A stretch of 64,000 nt of DNA from Desulfomarina profundi. Lineage in GTDB: Bacteria > Desulfobacterota > Desulfobulbia > Desulfobulbales > Desulfocapsaceae. Position numbers and translations under genes: made by a program. The stretch is from NCBI RefSeq assembly GCF_019703855.1, contig NZ_AP024086.1, forward strand, positions 3,058,501 to 3,122,500. The letters run 5' to 3'. A model generated the notes under the pieces. It searched no databases, was not told the origin of the DNA, and saw nothing but the letters and a program-made list of their open reading frames with translations. This document shows, piece after piece, positions 27,295-38,653 of this stretch (position 1 is the first letter of the stretch; each line of letters starts with the position of its first letter).

Positions 27295-28199
27295 CTTTTA
27301 TCTCCATTCTCTTAATCTCAATCTCTGTTTTTGCCCATGTCCTGTGGAATCTTCTGAGTAAACAGCAAAACCCTACCGGTGCTTTTTTTCTTCTGGCTAC
27401 AACCGCAGCCGTGCTGTGTCTTCTCCCGGGATTTTGGATTTTCCGGGAAGGCTTTATTCAGATATCTCCCCTGGTATGGTTTTTTGTCTTTATTACCGGC
27501 TTGTTCCAGGCTATTTATTATATTGGTCTGGCAGCGGCTTATCGACAAGGTGATATGTCACTGGCCTATCCATTGGTACGTGCAATCCCCGTTTTATTAA
27601 TAACAATCTGCAATTTTATCTTCGGAAGAGGTGAACAGATCGGAGAAGCAGGCCTTGCAGGTATCCTGATAGTGGCTTTCGGCTGCCTTATTTTACCCAT
27701 GCAGGAATTCAACAGTCTCAGCATACGAAACTACCTGTCAAAATGCTACCTTTTCTCTGTTTTTGCGGCCATTGGTACCTGTGGATACACCCTGGTTGAT
27801 GACGAAGCCCTTCGACAGCTCAGACATACACTGCAACACGCTTTCAGCACCACGCAAATAACCCTTTTTTATATTCTCCTGCAGACGTTCAGTACATGGA
27901 TAGCCCTGCTGCTCTTTGTCTCGGTCAGTAAAACTGAACGTCGACAACTGCAGAAGGTCTGGTTCCAGGCCAGAAGACAGGCTGTAATGTCGGGGATAAT
28001 TATCACCTCCGCGTACGGCCTGGTCCTTGCTTCAATGGCCTATGTGTCCAATGTCAGTTATGTAGCTGCCTTCCGTCAGCTCTCTATTCCCCTGGGAGCC
28101 GTAATTGCCATTTTTGCATTTAAAGAACCAGCCCAGATTCCAAAACTCACCGGAATTTCAATTGTTTTCGGCGGACTGATTCTCGTTGCTCTCGGTTAA
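27291..28199 (+). CDS. EamA/DMT-family membrane permease
   Basis: This 302-residue protein has about ten hydrophobic segments arranged as two EamA repeats, with LAAAYRQGDMSLAYPLVRAIPVL (shown in part) in the first half and VSNVSYVAAFRQLSIPLG in the second. Both halves have the family pattern Y-x-x-A-x-x-x-x-x-x-x-x-P. Such permeases move amino acids or other small metabolites, often outwards. It is translationally coupled to the GntR paralogue. A role in export of a by-product or as a second route for a sulfonate is possible but unproven. Confidence 0.82.
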   Translation: MTFISILLISISVFAHVLWNLLSKQQNPTGAFFLLATTAAVLCLLPGFWIFREGFIQISPLVWFFVFITGLFQAIYYIGLAAAYRQGDMSLAYPLVRAIPVLLITICNFIFGRGEQIGEAGLAGILIVAFGCLILPMQEFNSLSIRNYLSKCYLFSVFAAIGTCGYTLVDDEALRQLRHTLQHAFSTTQITLFYILLQTFSTWIALLLFVSVSKTERRQLQKVWFQARRQAVMSGIIITSAYGLVLASMAYVSNVSYVAAFRQLSIPLGAVIAIFAFKEPAQIPKLTGISIVFGGLILVALG

Positions 28200-28300
28200 T
28201 TCAATTGAACTGTATTTCATTTGTTTAAATAAAATTCGTAATGCTACATGTATTTTTACGGTATTGTAAAATATTTACCTCCGTAAAAAATGAACCATCT

Positions 28301-29947
28301 TCATCTTTTATCGTCGACACGGAAGTTTGTACTTATTGCTCTCAATTCCTCGGCCAATTTTGACAATTCCTGGATACTCAATCGAACTTGCCCGCTGGCC
28401 TCAGTCATTTCACCCGCTTCACTATTTACTTTCAGGATATCCTGAGCAATTTCACCGGACACACTGGAACTCTGAGCAACATTTTCAGTTACCTCCTGCA
28501 ATCCCAAAGTTGCCTGGTTCATGTTATTAGAAATCTCCTCAGTTGTTGCCGACTGTTCTTCCACTGCAGCAGCAATCGTGGAGACGATACCATTGATCTC
28601 CTTAATGACCGAGGAAATTTGACTAATCTGATCCACTGTTCCCTGGGTTGACTCCTGTATACTATTGATTCTGTATCGAATTTCTCCAGTTGCCTCTGCT
28701 GTCTGTTTGGCGAGATCCTTTATTTCGTTAGCTACAACAGCAAATCCTTTTCCAGCCTCACCAGCACGGGCGGCTTCAATAGTTGCATTAAGTGCCAGCA
28801 AATTAGTCTGATCAGATATTTCTGTTATAGTTTCCGTTACCTTACCTACTTCAGTAGCCGCATCCCCTAATTTTCCAACCTTTTCGGAGGCATCTTCCAC
28901 ATCACCCACTGCAGTAGAGGTTATTTGGTTAGCTTTGGCAGTATTTTGAGCGATCTCGCTAATAGCACTTGTCAACTCATCGGTAGAAGTAGCAACGATA
29001 CTGACATTAGTTACGGCTTCCTCAGTAGCAGCTGCAACTGTGTTCATATTTGCACTCATTTCCTCTGCAGCAGTAGCTACAGTTTCAGCTCTAGCCGTAG
29101 TTTGCTCTGCACCAGATGCCATCTGCTCAGAAATCGTCGTCAACTCGGTAGCTGAGGAAGCCAGAGTTTCAACCCCAGTCGTGATGTCACCGATCATACT
29201 TCCAACATTTTCAACGATCCTATCCATCGAAGCAGCAAGCTGCCCAGCCTCATCTTTTCTATCCATACCGATCTTAATTGTAAAGTCACCCTCAGCCAAC
29301 TTATCAGCAAAGGATGCACATTGGATAATGGGCTTTTTTACGGAAGAAGTGAGAAAAAAGCTGATGATCATGCTTAGAAACACTCCTAAACCTACACCGA
29401 CAATATTAGATGTTTGTGCAGATTTTGTAATCTGCACACTGCTCACCGCCATTTCATTGAGCCGTTTGGTTGCCTTCTCGGTCATTACATTGCAGAGTTT
29501 TATGATTTCATCTCCGGTTTCTTCCGCTTGAGTCAGCACAGTTTTATCTTGTTTTTTACGTAAGTTGCGATAGGTCGTTTCATAATTGTCCAACAGTTGG
29601 ACAAATCTCTCGATTGGGTCTTGTTGTTTTTTAAGTTCTGGATGGTTACCAATCAAGTTTATTAAAGTGGCAAGATTTTTTTTTACAATCTTCAGATGAT
29701 TTAAACCATCCTGCATGTACTGCATTTTTTCCTCGGTACCATAAAGTAAGAAACGAGTCCGAACTGTGGTAAAGTTATTGGTAAGTTGATTTAGATTTGA
29801 TACTACGGGGATGAAAATTTCACTTTGATCCAACGCATTATCTTCGATCCTCGAATTGGCAAAACCATTTGACAAGGCAAGAATTATCATCACGGCAATA
29901 ATTAAAATAAAGCCAGTGCTAAGCTTATATACAAGTTTCAAATTTTG
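28301..29947 (-). CDS. Methyl-accepting chemotaxis protein
   Basis: This 548-residue membrane receptor starts at the ATG at 29947 (TCTGGAG upstream), giving an N-terminal TM (about 8-27), a periplasmic four-helix-bundle-like region, a second TM (about 180-200), a HAMP-like linker and the signalling domain with the hairpin tip [28 protein letters not shown] (shown in part). Flanking Q/E-rich helices supply methylation sites. The ligand domain is helical and unspecific by sequence. It is divergent from the bd-like operon. No other che gene is in the window, so it must use a chemotaxis system encoded elsewhere. Confidence 0.92.
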   Translation of the reverse strand, partial: QNLKLVYKLSTGFILIIAVMIILALSNGFANSRIEDNALDQSEIFIPVVSNLNQLTNNFTTVRTRFLLYGTEEKMQYMQDGLNHLKIVKKNLATLINLIGNHPELKKQQDPIERFVQLLDNYETTYRNLRKKQDKTVLTQAEETGDEIIKLCNVMTEKATKRLNEMAVSSVQITKSAQTSNIVGVGLGVFLSMIISFFLTSSVKKPIIQCASFADKLAEGDFTIKIGMDRKDEAGQLAASMDRIVENVGSMIGDITTGVETLASSATELTTISEQMASGAEQTTARAETVATAAEEMSANMNTVAAATEEAVTNVSIVATSTDELTSAISEIAQNTAKANQITSTAVGDVEDASEKVGKLGDAATEVGKVTETITEISDQTNLLALNATIEAARAGEAGKGFAVVANEIKDLAKQTAEATGEIRYRINSIQESTQGTVDQISQISSVIKEINGIVSTIAAAVEEQSATTEEISNNMNQATLGLQEVTENVAQSSSVSGEIAQDILKVNSEAGEMTEASGQVRLSIQELSKLAEELRAISTNFRVDDKR

Positions 29948-30472
29948 CATCTGATTTACTCCAGAAAATAGTTGCACAACAATATCAGGATACACAATTA
30001 ACTCCCTATTACTGCCAGATAACATATCGGAATATTTTTGTGAAATGCCAATATTGTAACTTAGTTAATTTAAAAAACTATTTCAAGTTGCGATCCATAA
30101 CCTTCATTTTGACCTGGAATATAATTTGAATACGAATCCTCCTAAAAAAATTGTGTTAAAACATCTCAATAAATATCATCAGCTTCTTGAAGTTCTTCCC
30201 TGTGGTACTAACAAAGGTGTACTTGAAGTAATTGTAAGCTAAGCTATCATCAATCGAATGCTGACGGTAGACCTTTTCTTGACAGAATGTGGGGCAGAAG
30301 TGGTCCCTTTTCTTTGGACCTTTTCAAACATTATCACAAAGAATGAAAAAATGTCAAATTAACAAAAACTTCTTCAACATTTGCAAATCATAACAAATTT
30401 AAGGTATCATTTTCCTGGTACTTTCAGATCCCACGAATAAAGTAACAAACTGGTTGAAAACAAGGAGGAAAT
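29948..30472. other. Divergent intergenic region, MCP / bd-like operon
   Basis: 525 AT-rich bases between divergent starts. No gene, repeat family copy or clear operator was recognised. The plus-strand operon start at 30473 is preceded by AAGGAGGAA. Promoters for both sides must lie here. Confidence 0.4.
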
Positions 30473-32007
30473 ATGAATTATCCGATCTGGTATCTACCGG
30501 AAACCGGCGGAGGGTTTCTCATAGCCCTGATTGCCATCCTGCATGTTTTTGTGTCGCATTTTGCCGTTGGAGGCGGTCTTTATCTCATTTACTGCGAAAA
30601 AAAAGGACTGGCTGAAAACAGTCAGAAAATTCTTGATTTCACCAAACGACATGCCCGTTTTTTCCTGCTGGTAACCATGGTTTTCGGCTCAATCACAGGG
30701 GTTGGTATCTGGTTTATTATTGCCCTTGTCAGTCCAGCGGGCGCCTCACTCCTGGTTCACAATTTCGTGTTCGGCTGGGCAGCGGAGTGGGTGTTCTTCA
30801 CTGTGGAGATTGCCGCCGCCTTCGTTTACTACTACATGTTTGAAAAAATGGATTCTAAAACCCACCTGCAGGTGGGATGGTTATATTTTATCAGCGCATG
30901 GATATCCCTTCTGCTCATCAACGGCATAATCGGTGTCATGCTCACACCCGGTGCCTGGGCGGAAAACCATAATTTCTGGACAGGTTTTTTCAACCCTTCT
31001 TTCTGGCCTTCTCTCTTTTTCCGTACATTTATTGCCATCCTGATCGCCGGCTGTTACGGTTACCTGTCCAGTGCGTTCACCAGTGACAGGGAGGTACATG
31101 CGGCCATGACCCGCTTTTCCGGTAAATGGGCCCTGGCCGCCCTGATCGGCGCTGTCCCCAGTGGCATCTGGTATCTTTCGGTGCTGCCGGTCCCGGCAAA
31201 AGATCTGGTCATGGGAAAATCACCGACCATTGCCTGGGTATTGCAGTGGGGCCTGGTGGCTGTCATTCTCCTCCTGATAATCACTCTTGTCGCCGGCATC
31301 CTTCGCCCCGCCTGGAACCTGAAAGCCGTCTCCATGGTCTCCATGGTCTGCGGTCTACTGATAATCGGCTCTTTTGAATGGACAAGAGAGGCTGCCCGTC
31401 GTCCCTATGTCATCAACGAGGTGATGTACTCCAATTCCATCCTCAAAAAAGATATGGATAGACTTAACAGTGACGGTTATCTGAAATCCGCTCTATGGAT
31501 ACGCAACAGAGAACTGTCAGACAGCAACAGAGTTGAGGCGGGCAGGGAACTTTATATCCACCAGTGCTATCCATGCCACACCCTGGGGGAAGTAATAACG
31601 ATCTTATCAAACTGACCGAAAACATGAGTTATTCGGCCCTTACCAAGTATCTTGGAAAAATCCATAAGCTGCGCTATTTCATGCCTCCGTTTGCAGGTAC
31701 ACAGGAGGAACAACAGGCCCTGGCAGCCTTTATCGCAGGGGAACTTCACGGCAAAGATATTTCCAATACCATCCAGGTTGCAGACAGTCCTCTAGCCAGA
31801 GGCAGGCTGCTCTTTGAAGATAACTGTTCCGCCTGCCATGAACCCGATGATCTGGCCTCCGCCTTTGAAGAGGAAGATGTCAACTCGCTTGCCTCCCTTC
31901 TTCTCAACCTTGATGAAATCTCTGATGAAATGACACCATTTGACGGTACGGAAAAAGAACGATCCGAACTTGCTGAATATCTGGACAGTCTCCAAGGAGG
32001 TCAATAA
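30473..32007 (+). CDS. Cytochrome bd-like subunit I with fused C-terminal diheme cytochrome c (one frameshift)
   Basis: The hydrophobic N-terminal part (about 360 residues) has the CydA-superfamily look: an early HVFVSHFAVGGG helix with candidate heme histidines, AAEWVFFTVEIAAA, and PSGIWYLSVLP. The C-terminal part has two c-heme motifs, CYPCH and CSACH. Translation breaks right after CYPCHTLG; one G added to GGGGG 31585-31589 gives GGSNNDLIKL and a 511-residue protein. AAGGAGG precedes the ATG. Such quinol oxidase relatives with attached cytochrome c are outside the canonical oxygen-reducing bd oxidases; the electron acceptor is unknown. Subunit II follows with a one-base overlap. Confidence 0.75.
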
Positions 32008-33069
32008 TGGAAAACCTGCTTATCCCACATACAGATACAATACCGGCAGCCTGGGGCTGGTTCCAGTTCCTGCTGCTCCTTACCTTTCCGCTGCACCTTC
32101 TCACTATGAATGCTATGCTGGGGGGCTGATTCTGGGAGTAATACAGCATTTCAAAGGAGGTGAAATCCGATTGCGTCTTGCCCATCGGATAGCCATTGTA
32201 CTGCCGCTGATTATCGCTACAACAGTCAATCTCGGGGTTGCTCCCTTTCTCTTTGCCCAGGTTCTCTACGGTCAATTTCTCTATACCAGCTCTGTTCTCA
32301 TGGGTTTCGTATGGATACTCGTTATCCCGGTACTCATTGTCGCCTACTATGGAGCATACCTGTACGATTTCCGCTTTGTGCAGCTTGGCCGGGCTGGAAT
32401 ATGGATCGGTACGCTTGTCTCCTTTCTTTTACTGGCTATCGGATGGGCTTTTTCCAACAATATGCTTCTCATGCTTCTTCCCGGGACATATGCAGGCTAC
32501 TTTGATCATATGAACGGCACCCTTCTGGCAACAGGCTATGTGAATTTCCTCCCGAGATATCTCCATATGATGCTGGGAAGCATTGCCATCGGGGATTGTT
32601 CGTTGCCCTGCTCGGTCGGTTCAAAGCTGACCAGAATCCGGAGCTGGCCAGTCATGCCCTGCATTATGGCATGCGAAGTTTTCTCATCTGCACCATTATC
32701 AATACCCTGGCAGGAACCTGGTACCTTTTCTCTCTTCCAGTGGATGTCATGCGCCTCTTTCTTGGCGGACAGACAGGCCCGACAGTTGTTTTTATTCTCT
32801 GCCTGCTTCTGGTTTCAGGAGTCATTTATGGTGCAGTAAAGGAAAAACTGATGCCGACACTGTCCGGGGCTGTTATCCTGGTCATACTGATGACCTTTAT
32901 CCGCTCATGGGTCCGTTCCGGTTTTCTATCAGACTGGTTCACCCTGGACCAACTGCAACTTGCACCACAATACTCATCAATGTACTTCTTCTTTGTCACC
33001 CTGGCAGTGGGTATCATCTGCCTGACCTGGCTTCTGCAGAAAACAGTTTCAGTCCTTAATCGACTGTAA
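32007..33069 (+). CDS. Membrane partner of the bd-like complex, subunit II-like (two frameshifts)
   Basis: The start is ATG 32007 with AAGGAGG at 31994-32000, overlapping the upstream stop. About nine hydrophobic helices are present; notable are FPLHLLTMNAMLGG and PRYLHMMLGSIAIGG, which place histidines in helices as heme or quinone ligands might be. Two breaks are each cured by one G: in GGGGGG 32120-32125 and in GGGG 32591-32594. The repaired length is 354 residues. It has no close likeness to CydB by eye but is the obvious second subunit. Together the two proteins would pass electrons between quinol and the attached c hemes. Confidence 0.7.
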
Positions 33070-33090
33070 AAACGGAATATTCTCACATTT

Positions 33091-33138
33091 TTTCAATATG
33101 TTCCCTGGAGAAACAATTCTCCAGGGAACATATTGAAA
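33091..33138 (+). terminator. Perfect 22-bp-arm hairpin after the bd-like operon
   Basis: The arm 33091-33112 is the exact reverse complement of 33117-33138 with a 4-base loop ACAA. It starts 22 bases after the stop codon. There is no T tract on the plus strand, but T6 precedes it, so it could act on the minus strand or as a stabilising 3' end. Confidence 0.7.
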
Positions 33139-33203
33139 TCGAGTGAAAAACAATAAAAATCATTGGCCTTGACTTTCATTTCCCTTTCACCGAAAATAAT
33201 ATA

Positions 33204-33302
33204 ATTCTTCATTGTATAACCTGTATTTCTCATCAATTCAGGCGGCGTCATCTTACCAGGACATTATACAATAAAGAATTTCCCTGGCGACGCTCCCCGG
33301 GC
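33204..33302. repeat. Degenerate MITE-related sequence (fragment D)
   Basis: The ATTTCTCATCAATTCAGGCG segment (33225-33244) matches the inner end of the MITE family, and the sequence is flanked by a diverged inverted pair, ATTCTTCATTGTATA (33204-33218) and TATACAATAAAGAAT (33265-33279). The other MITE end is not present. Confidence 0.45.
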
Positions 33303-33356
33303 ATCATTGCAACCGACAGCACGTGCAATCCTTTTTTACTGAATTTCCAAAAAGAT

Positions 33357-36300
33357 ATGCAGGCATATACAATCAAAAACAAAATAGCCATCATCAGCAT
33401 TCTTGCCTGCTGCCTCTATTCATTTTTCATTGGACTGTGCTTTTATTTCGATACCGTTCAGGAAAAAAAAAACACCATGGAGGTGGCACGTAATAGAGCA
33501 TTGACTGTTTACAAAAAAGACCTGGCCTTTCGCTCATGGGCTGCGGAACATGGCGGTGTATATATTTTTCAGAATGACACAAACTCTCCTCATGCCCATC
33601 TGAAGACCACCCCGGAGCGAGAATTCCTCACCCCTTCCGGCAAGAAACTGATCCTCGTCAATCCCGCATCCATTCTTCAACAGGTCTCTGAAAATTTCAA
33701 TAAGCTTAACAGGAAAAATGACCAGCTTCCAAGCTTGAAAATCTTTAACCGCAACACGGCGACTGACGGATGGGAAAAAAAGGCCACAGCACAGCTGTCC
33801 GCAGGCAGTCAGGAGGTGTTCCAAACTGCATTATCCCGAAACAATCCTGTATTGCGATTAATAAAACCAATCAGGCTCCGAAAAAACTGTCTGCGTTGCC
33901 ACGGCCCGGACGGATACAAAGAAGGAGATACAAAAAGTATTGTATCAATCACTGTACCGTTACAGCCATTCCTCGAGAAGGAGCGAGAAAATATCAAATT
34001 TCTCTTTCTCCTGCATTTTTCTTTCTGGATAGTTGGTGTCGCCTTCATACTGGCAGCATTCTTCTGGGGAAGACGCAGGATTGTTGAGCGAATCCATTCA
34101 AGAGAAGCGCTGTTGAAAAGTGAAAACGATTTTCGTTCGATTTTCAACAACTCTCCCATGGCAATGGTAATCATGGACAATAACGGGGAAATGCTTTCCT
34201 TCAACCATCGTTTTTCCATACTGTTTGGTTTTGGAAAAAACGATATCAGGTCCATGACGGAGTGGTGGGAGAAACTCTTTCCGGAACAGGAATACCGAAA
34301 TAAAGTAAAAAAGTGGTGGTCCGAAAGTGTTGTCAGCTCGCGAAATGATGAGAAGACAGTGGAAACAAGTGCATGGACAACGACCAGGAAAAACGGGGAT
34401 ACTCTCACCATCGAATTCAGCCTGGTTCCCCTGACGGATATGTCAGTAATTACCCTGAACGATATTTCCACTCAGAAACAGGCCAAGGAAGCCCTGCAGA
34501 TAAACGAAGAACGATTCAAAGATGCCCAGAAGCTTGCCCATGTCGGCCACTGGGAATTCGACCTGAGAACAAAAGAGCTTATCTGCTCTGAAGAAATATT
34601 CAACATTTTTGAAATGAAACCGGAGCAGTTTAAAAATTCTTTCAGACCATTTCTCAAAAGGGTCCATCCGGAAGACAGGAAAAATGTTTTCAAAGCCTAT
34701 TCAAATCTTGAACCCGCTAAAGCCCCCCGTGAGATAAGCCACCGTCTTCTTCTCTCCAATGGACGGATCAAATTCATCCAGGCAATTTTCCGCACAAAGC
34801 ACGATGACACCGGTACTCCCGTCTGTATACGAGGTACTGTCCAGGATATCACTGCCCGCAAAGAAGAGGAAACACTGCGAATTCGACTGCAGACAGCCAT
34901 CGAGCACACGGCAGAAAGCATTGTCATAACAGATAAAAACGGTACAATTCAATATGTTAATCCAAGATTTGAAAAGATCACCGGTTACTCGAGAAAAGAG
35001 GCCATCGGCAAAAACCCACGTGTTCTCAGAAGTGGCAGACATAACCGGGAATTCTACAGAGATATGTGGAAAACCCTGTTTGAGGGCAAGGTGTGGAAAG
35101 GTCATTTTATCAACAGGAAAAAAGACAACAGTCTCTACGAAGAAGAGGCAACTATTTCTCCAATATTCAATTCCGATGGAAACATTACTGCTTTTGTTGC
35201 TGTAAAGAGGGATGTTACCGAACAACTCAGGCTGGAAAAACAGCTGCGACAAACTCAAAAAATGGAAGCTATCGGTACTCTTGCCGGCGGTATTGCCCAT
35301 GATTTCAACAACATTCTGGCAGCTATCCTCGGTTATGCTGAAATGGCCAGAGAAGATTGTCCGCCTGATTCAACCATCGCCGATGACCTGGACAAAGTAC
35401 TTACAGCCGGTCATCGGGCCCGTGATCTGGTGCAGCAGATTCTGGCTTTCAGTCGTCAGACAGACACAGAACGTATCCTCTTTTCCCCGGAAGCAATTGT
35501 GAAAGAGGCCATAAAAATTCTTCGACCTTCAATTCCAACAACTATTGATATTCACCAGGATATTGAACCGGATATCGGCTCCATCCACGCCGACCCCACC
35601 CAGTTCAACCAGATCCTTATGAATCTCTGTACAAACGCCTACCATGTTATGGAGAAAGATGGCGGGATACTGACAATATCTCTTAAAAGAATGACTCTTG
35701 AGGCGAAAGGTCCCTATCATGGTTTTGAAATCAAGAGCGGACAGTTTATCCAGCTGACAGTGCAGGATACCGGCCCGGGAATCCCCAGGGAACTGAAAGA
35801 AAAGATTTTTGAGCCTTATTTTACCACAAAAAACATCGGTCAGGGAACCGGGATGGGCCTTGCGATAGTTCACGGTATTGTCAAAAGCCTGGAAGGACTC
35901 ATTGAAGTGGAAAGTCCCTCCGAAGGTGGTGCAGCTTTCCATATATACCTGCCGGTTTTCCAGGAAAAAGCCGTTTCAGAAAACCCTGTTACAAGCAGGA
36001 GCTTTGCGGGCCATGAAAAAATACTGCTGGTTGATGATGAGGAAATGCTGGTCAACATGGGAAAAGACATGCTTGAAAGACTGGGGTACTCTGTCACTGT
36101 AAAACAAGACGGCAGGCAGGCCCTGGAGGCATTTAGAAAGCATCCCGATCAATTTGACATCGTCATTACCGACCAAACCATGCCGGGCATGACAGGATTA
36201 AACCTCTCACGGGAAATTCTCGCAATCAGACCAGACATACCTGTCATCCTCTGCTCCGGCTACAGCTCCATAATTTCAGAAGACAAGGCTAACGCCATCG

Positions 36301-36380
36301 GCATCAGGAAATACATAATGAAACCCATCACTCAGCAAACCATTACCAGGCTCATCAGAGAAATTCTGGATAACAGATAA
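33357..36380 (+). CDS. c-heme hybrid sensor histidine kinase (Tll0287-like, three PAS, HisKA, HATPase, receiver)
   Basis: A 1007-residue protein. Order: TM (about 10-30), periplasmic Tll0287-like (DUF3365) domain with the c-heme site CLRCHG (about 178-183), second TM (about 208-230), three PAS domains (about 250-365, 372-500, 510-625), HisKA with GGIAHDFNN near 645, HATPase with GTGMGLAIVHG, and a C-terminal receiver (VDDEE at about 891, ITDQTMPG at about 938, KPIT). The heme-bearing sensor suggests detection of redox state or a gas. It follows the bd-like operon and could control it. A similar Tll0287-like domain is fused to the kinase-like protein at 56522-58210. Confidence 0.88.
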   Translation: MQAYTIKNKIAIISILACCLYSFFIGLCFYFDTVQEKKNTMEVARNRALTVYKKDLAFRSWAAEHGGVYIFQNDTNSPHAHLKTTPEREFLTPSGKKLILVNPASILQQVSENFNKLNRKNDQLPSLKIFNRNTATDGWEKKATAQLSAGSQEVFQTALSRNNPVLRLIKPIRLRKNCLRCHGPDGYKEGDTKSIVSITVPLQPFLEKERENIKFLFLLHFSFWIVGVAFILAAFFWGRRRIVERIHSREALLKSENDFRSIFNNSPMAMVIMDNNGEMLSFNHRFSILFGFGKNDIRSMTEWWEKLFPEQEYRNKVKKWWSESVVSSRNDEKTVETSAWTTTRKNGDTLTIEFSLVPLTDMSVITLNDISTQKQAKEALQINEERFKDAQKLAHVGHWEFDLRTKELICSEEIFNIFEMKPEQFKNSFRPFLKRVHPEDRKNVFKAYSNLEPAKAPREISHRLLLSNGRIKFIQAIFRTKHDDTGTPVCIRGTVQDITARKEEETLRIRLQTAIEHTAESIVITDKNGTIQYVNPRFEKITGYSRKEAIGKNPRVLRSGRHNREFYRDMWKTLFEGKVWKGHFINRKKDNSLYEEEATISPIFNSDGNITAFVAVKRDVTEQLRLEKQLRQTQKMEAIGTLAGGIAHDFNNILAAILGYAEMAREDCPPDSTIADDLDKVLTAGHRARDLVQQILAFSRQTDTERILFSPEAIVKEAIKILRPSIPTTIDIHQDIEPDIGSIHADPTQFNQILMNLCTNAYHVMEKDGGILTISLKRMTLEAKGPYHGFEIKSGQFIQLTVQDTGPGIPRELKEKIFEPYFTTKNIGQGTGMGLAIVHGIVKSLEGLIEVESPSEGGAAFHIYLPVFQEKAVSENPVTSRSFAGHEKILLVDDEEMLVNMGKDMLERLGYSVTVKQDGRQALEAFRKHPDQFDIVITDQTMPGMTGLNLSREILAIRPDIPVILCSGYSSIISEDKANAIGIRKYIMKPITQQTITRLIREILDNR

Positions 36381-36443
36381 CTTCTTTTTTCCTGTTATTT
36401 TAATAAGTAACCCAAACCGGCCCATTGAAACCACTGTGAAAAT

Positions 36444-36488
36444 CTGTCAACAGGACGAGTTCGCCTGATCTTATGAGAAATGCGGGTT
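36444..36488 (-). repeat. MITE end fragment (fragment E)
   Basis: GATCTTATGAGAAATGCGGG matches the conserved MITE terminus. The remaining element and a matching target duplication are not visible, so this is a remnant. Confidence 0.45.
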
Positions 36489-36559
36489 CGTGCCCTGTCA
36501 TACAAATACCTTGACTATCACCCCCATTTCCATACAATTAAGTATGTGCTGAAGCTGCA

Positions 36560-38625
36560 ATGCACCGGATTTTTTCTCTTTCCACTGTTAAAAACAACAT
36601 TACTGATAATATCATGACGACAATTTTTTTTGCACGGCTATTGAAACTGGACAGACTTGATCTCGAAAAGAAACTTCGTCGCATTATAGTTATTTTCCTG
36701 GCTATCATTTCCCTCATTGTACTGTACACTTCCGTCACCCTTTTTCAGCAGAAGAATGACGGACTGGTAATCAATATCGCCGGACGTCAGAGAATGCTCA
36801 GTCAGAAATACACCAAGGAAATCTTTCTGGCACTCCATGGGGCCATACAGGAACAGAAGCCATTGGACCTCAGTAACGCCGCCGCTTCACAGCGATTGTT
36901 CGAACTTTCCCTCAGTGCTCTTATTCATGGAGGAAAAACCTACAGTGACCCCAAAATGACCAGAGAAATTACCCTTCCGGGAACATCTTCAAAAACGATC
37001 AGGGTCAAACTGAAGGAAGTGGAAGGATTATGGAAAAATCTGGTGAGCCGGGTGGAAGCCATACATACGAAAACAGTTGATATAAAACAATTGAATGCAC
37101 TGAATAAACTCAGCGTTAAGGTTCTGGTGGAGATGAACAGAGGCGTGGGTATGATCGCATCTGCTGCTGACAGGAAAGTTTTTGTCCTCCAGGTCGCCCA
37201 GATTGTCATGTGGTTGCTGGCAATCACTCTATCAATTCCCCTTGCCCGCCTTATTCTCCAGGCAATAACGTCACCAATCAACGAAATGCTGGCCACTACC
37301 AGAAGGATATCGGACGGCGATCTTCAGGCCTACGATATCGTTCACCACAGCCGGGATGAACTTGGTACCCTGAGTGAAAATATCAACCTGATGAGGGAAA
37401 AACTCAGTACAATTATCAATACAATGCAGCAGAATGGAAGACAGATGACCCATTCCTCCACCCAGATTGCCCGGGTATCAAAAGAGATTTCCCACTCTGT
37501 AGCCAAAGAAGAACAAAGTACAGATCAGATTCGGAAGGCCACCGAGGATTTACAGCACATTTCCACCCTGGTCAATAATATCGTCAACCAGACTGTGGAC
37601 AGTGTGGAAGAAACGGAGACTCATGCCAGGAACGGGAGTGAGGTCATCCGACAGAATATCCAGGACCTTATTGACACGGTTGAAAGTGTCAACGCCACAT
37701 CCAGACAGATGGAGCAACTGAGTAACGCCACGGGACAGATCTACAATATTATCGAATCCATTGAAAATATAGCTGATCAAACCAATCTCCTTGCTCTCAA
37801 CGCTACCATTGAGGCAGCACGTGCCGGAGAAGCGGGCAAAGGATTTGCTGTAGTGGCCAATGAAATCAAGGATCTTGCTAAACAGACTGCTGAAAGTACC
37901 ACGGAAATAACAACCCTGCTTAATGCTTTTAGGGACCAGGTGGGTGAAGCCGGACAGAGTATGGAGCAGGTGGTCAACCAGGTCAACCACTCAAGGGAAC
38001 AGTCAAGGCAGACAATTGAGGCCTTTGAAACCGTCAATGAAAGCATTAACGACACCCTCTCAAGAACCCGGAAAATCAATGAATATAACGAAAAACAGCA
38101 AAATCAGCTTGCAGAACTGGAAAATCGCTTCTCAAACCTCTTTGAAGTATTGAAAGATAATAATCTGAAGGCCGACACAACAACCCTGGTGGCAGCCGAA
38201 CTGTCTTCAGCGGCAGACAGACTGCAGAAGACATTGCAGAATTTTTCAACCAACAGAGAGTCTGCCCCCCCAGACAGGCAGGAGAAAAACGGAATTTCCC
38301 AAGAATCGATAATTCAATTAGAATAACAGTACAACAGGAAGGGCAGGATATTGAAGGAGTTACACAGAATCTCAGCCTCTCCGGCATGAAGCTGAGATGC
38401 AGGCGCCTGCTTGCCTTAAACACGATAATACCGACAAACCTGTTTCTCCCGACAACAGACAATGGCAAAGAAGAGATAGTGCAGGTTAAGATCAGGCTTC
38501 TCCACAAGACCCGGGAAGAAAAAGATTACCTGTACGGAGCCGAATTCGTTGATCTGACAACAGCACAACAGCAGAAAATCACGAAAGTTTTTGACTTTTA
38601 TCAGAAACCGTATTTTTTTACATGA
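36560..38625 (+). CDS. Methyl-accepting chemotaxis protein with PilJ-type sensor and C-terminal PilZ domain (one frameshift)
   Basis: After an N-terminal TM, residues about 67-210 form a PilJ-type sensor region ([12 protein letters not shown] signature). A second TM, HAMP and the receptor hairpin ([18 protein letters not shown]) follow. The frame ends at 38326, but the next frame encodes a PilZ domain: RNFPR (the R-x3-R c-di-GMP motif) and NLSLSGMKL (N-x-S-x-x-G). One C added to C7 at 38265-38271 fuses the two into 688 residues. A receptor that also reads c-di-GMP would link taxis with the surface/motile switch. The start could also be ATG 36614; no clear ribosome site separates the options. 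Confidence 0.8.
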
Positions 38626-38653
38626 AAAATGTCACTCAAAAACACATAACCGA

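Noticed and set aside
23579-38271. Poly-G/C phase variation as the reason for the frameshifts
   Set aside because: The affected genes include metabolic and essential-type genes (cobA-hemD twice), several runs are only three to five bases, and always one base is missing, which fits sequence error better.
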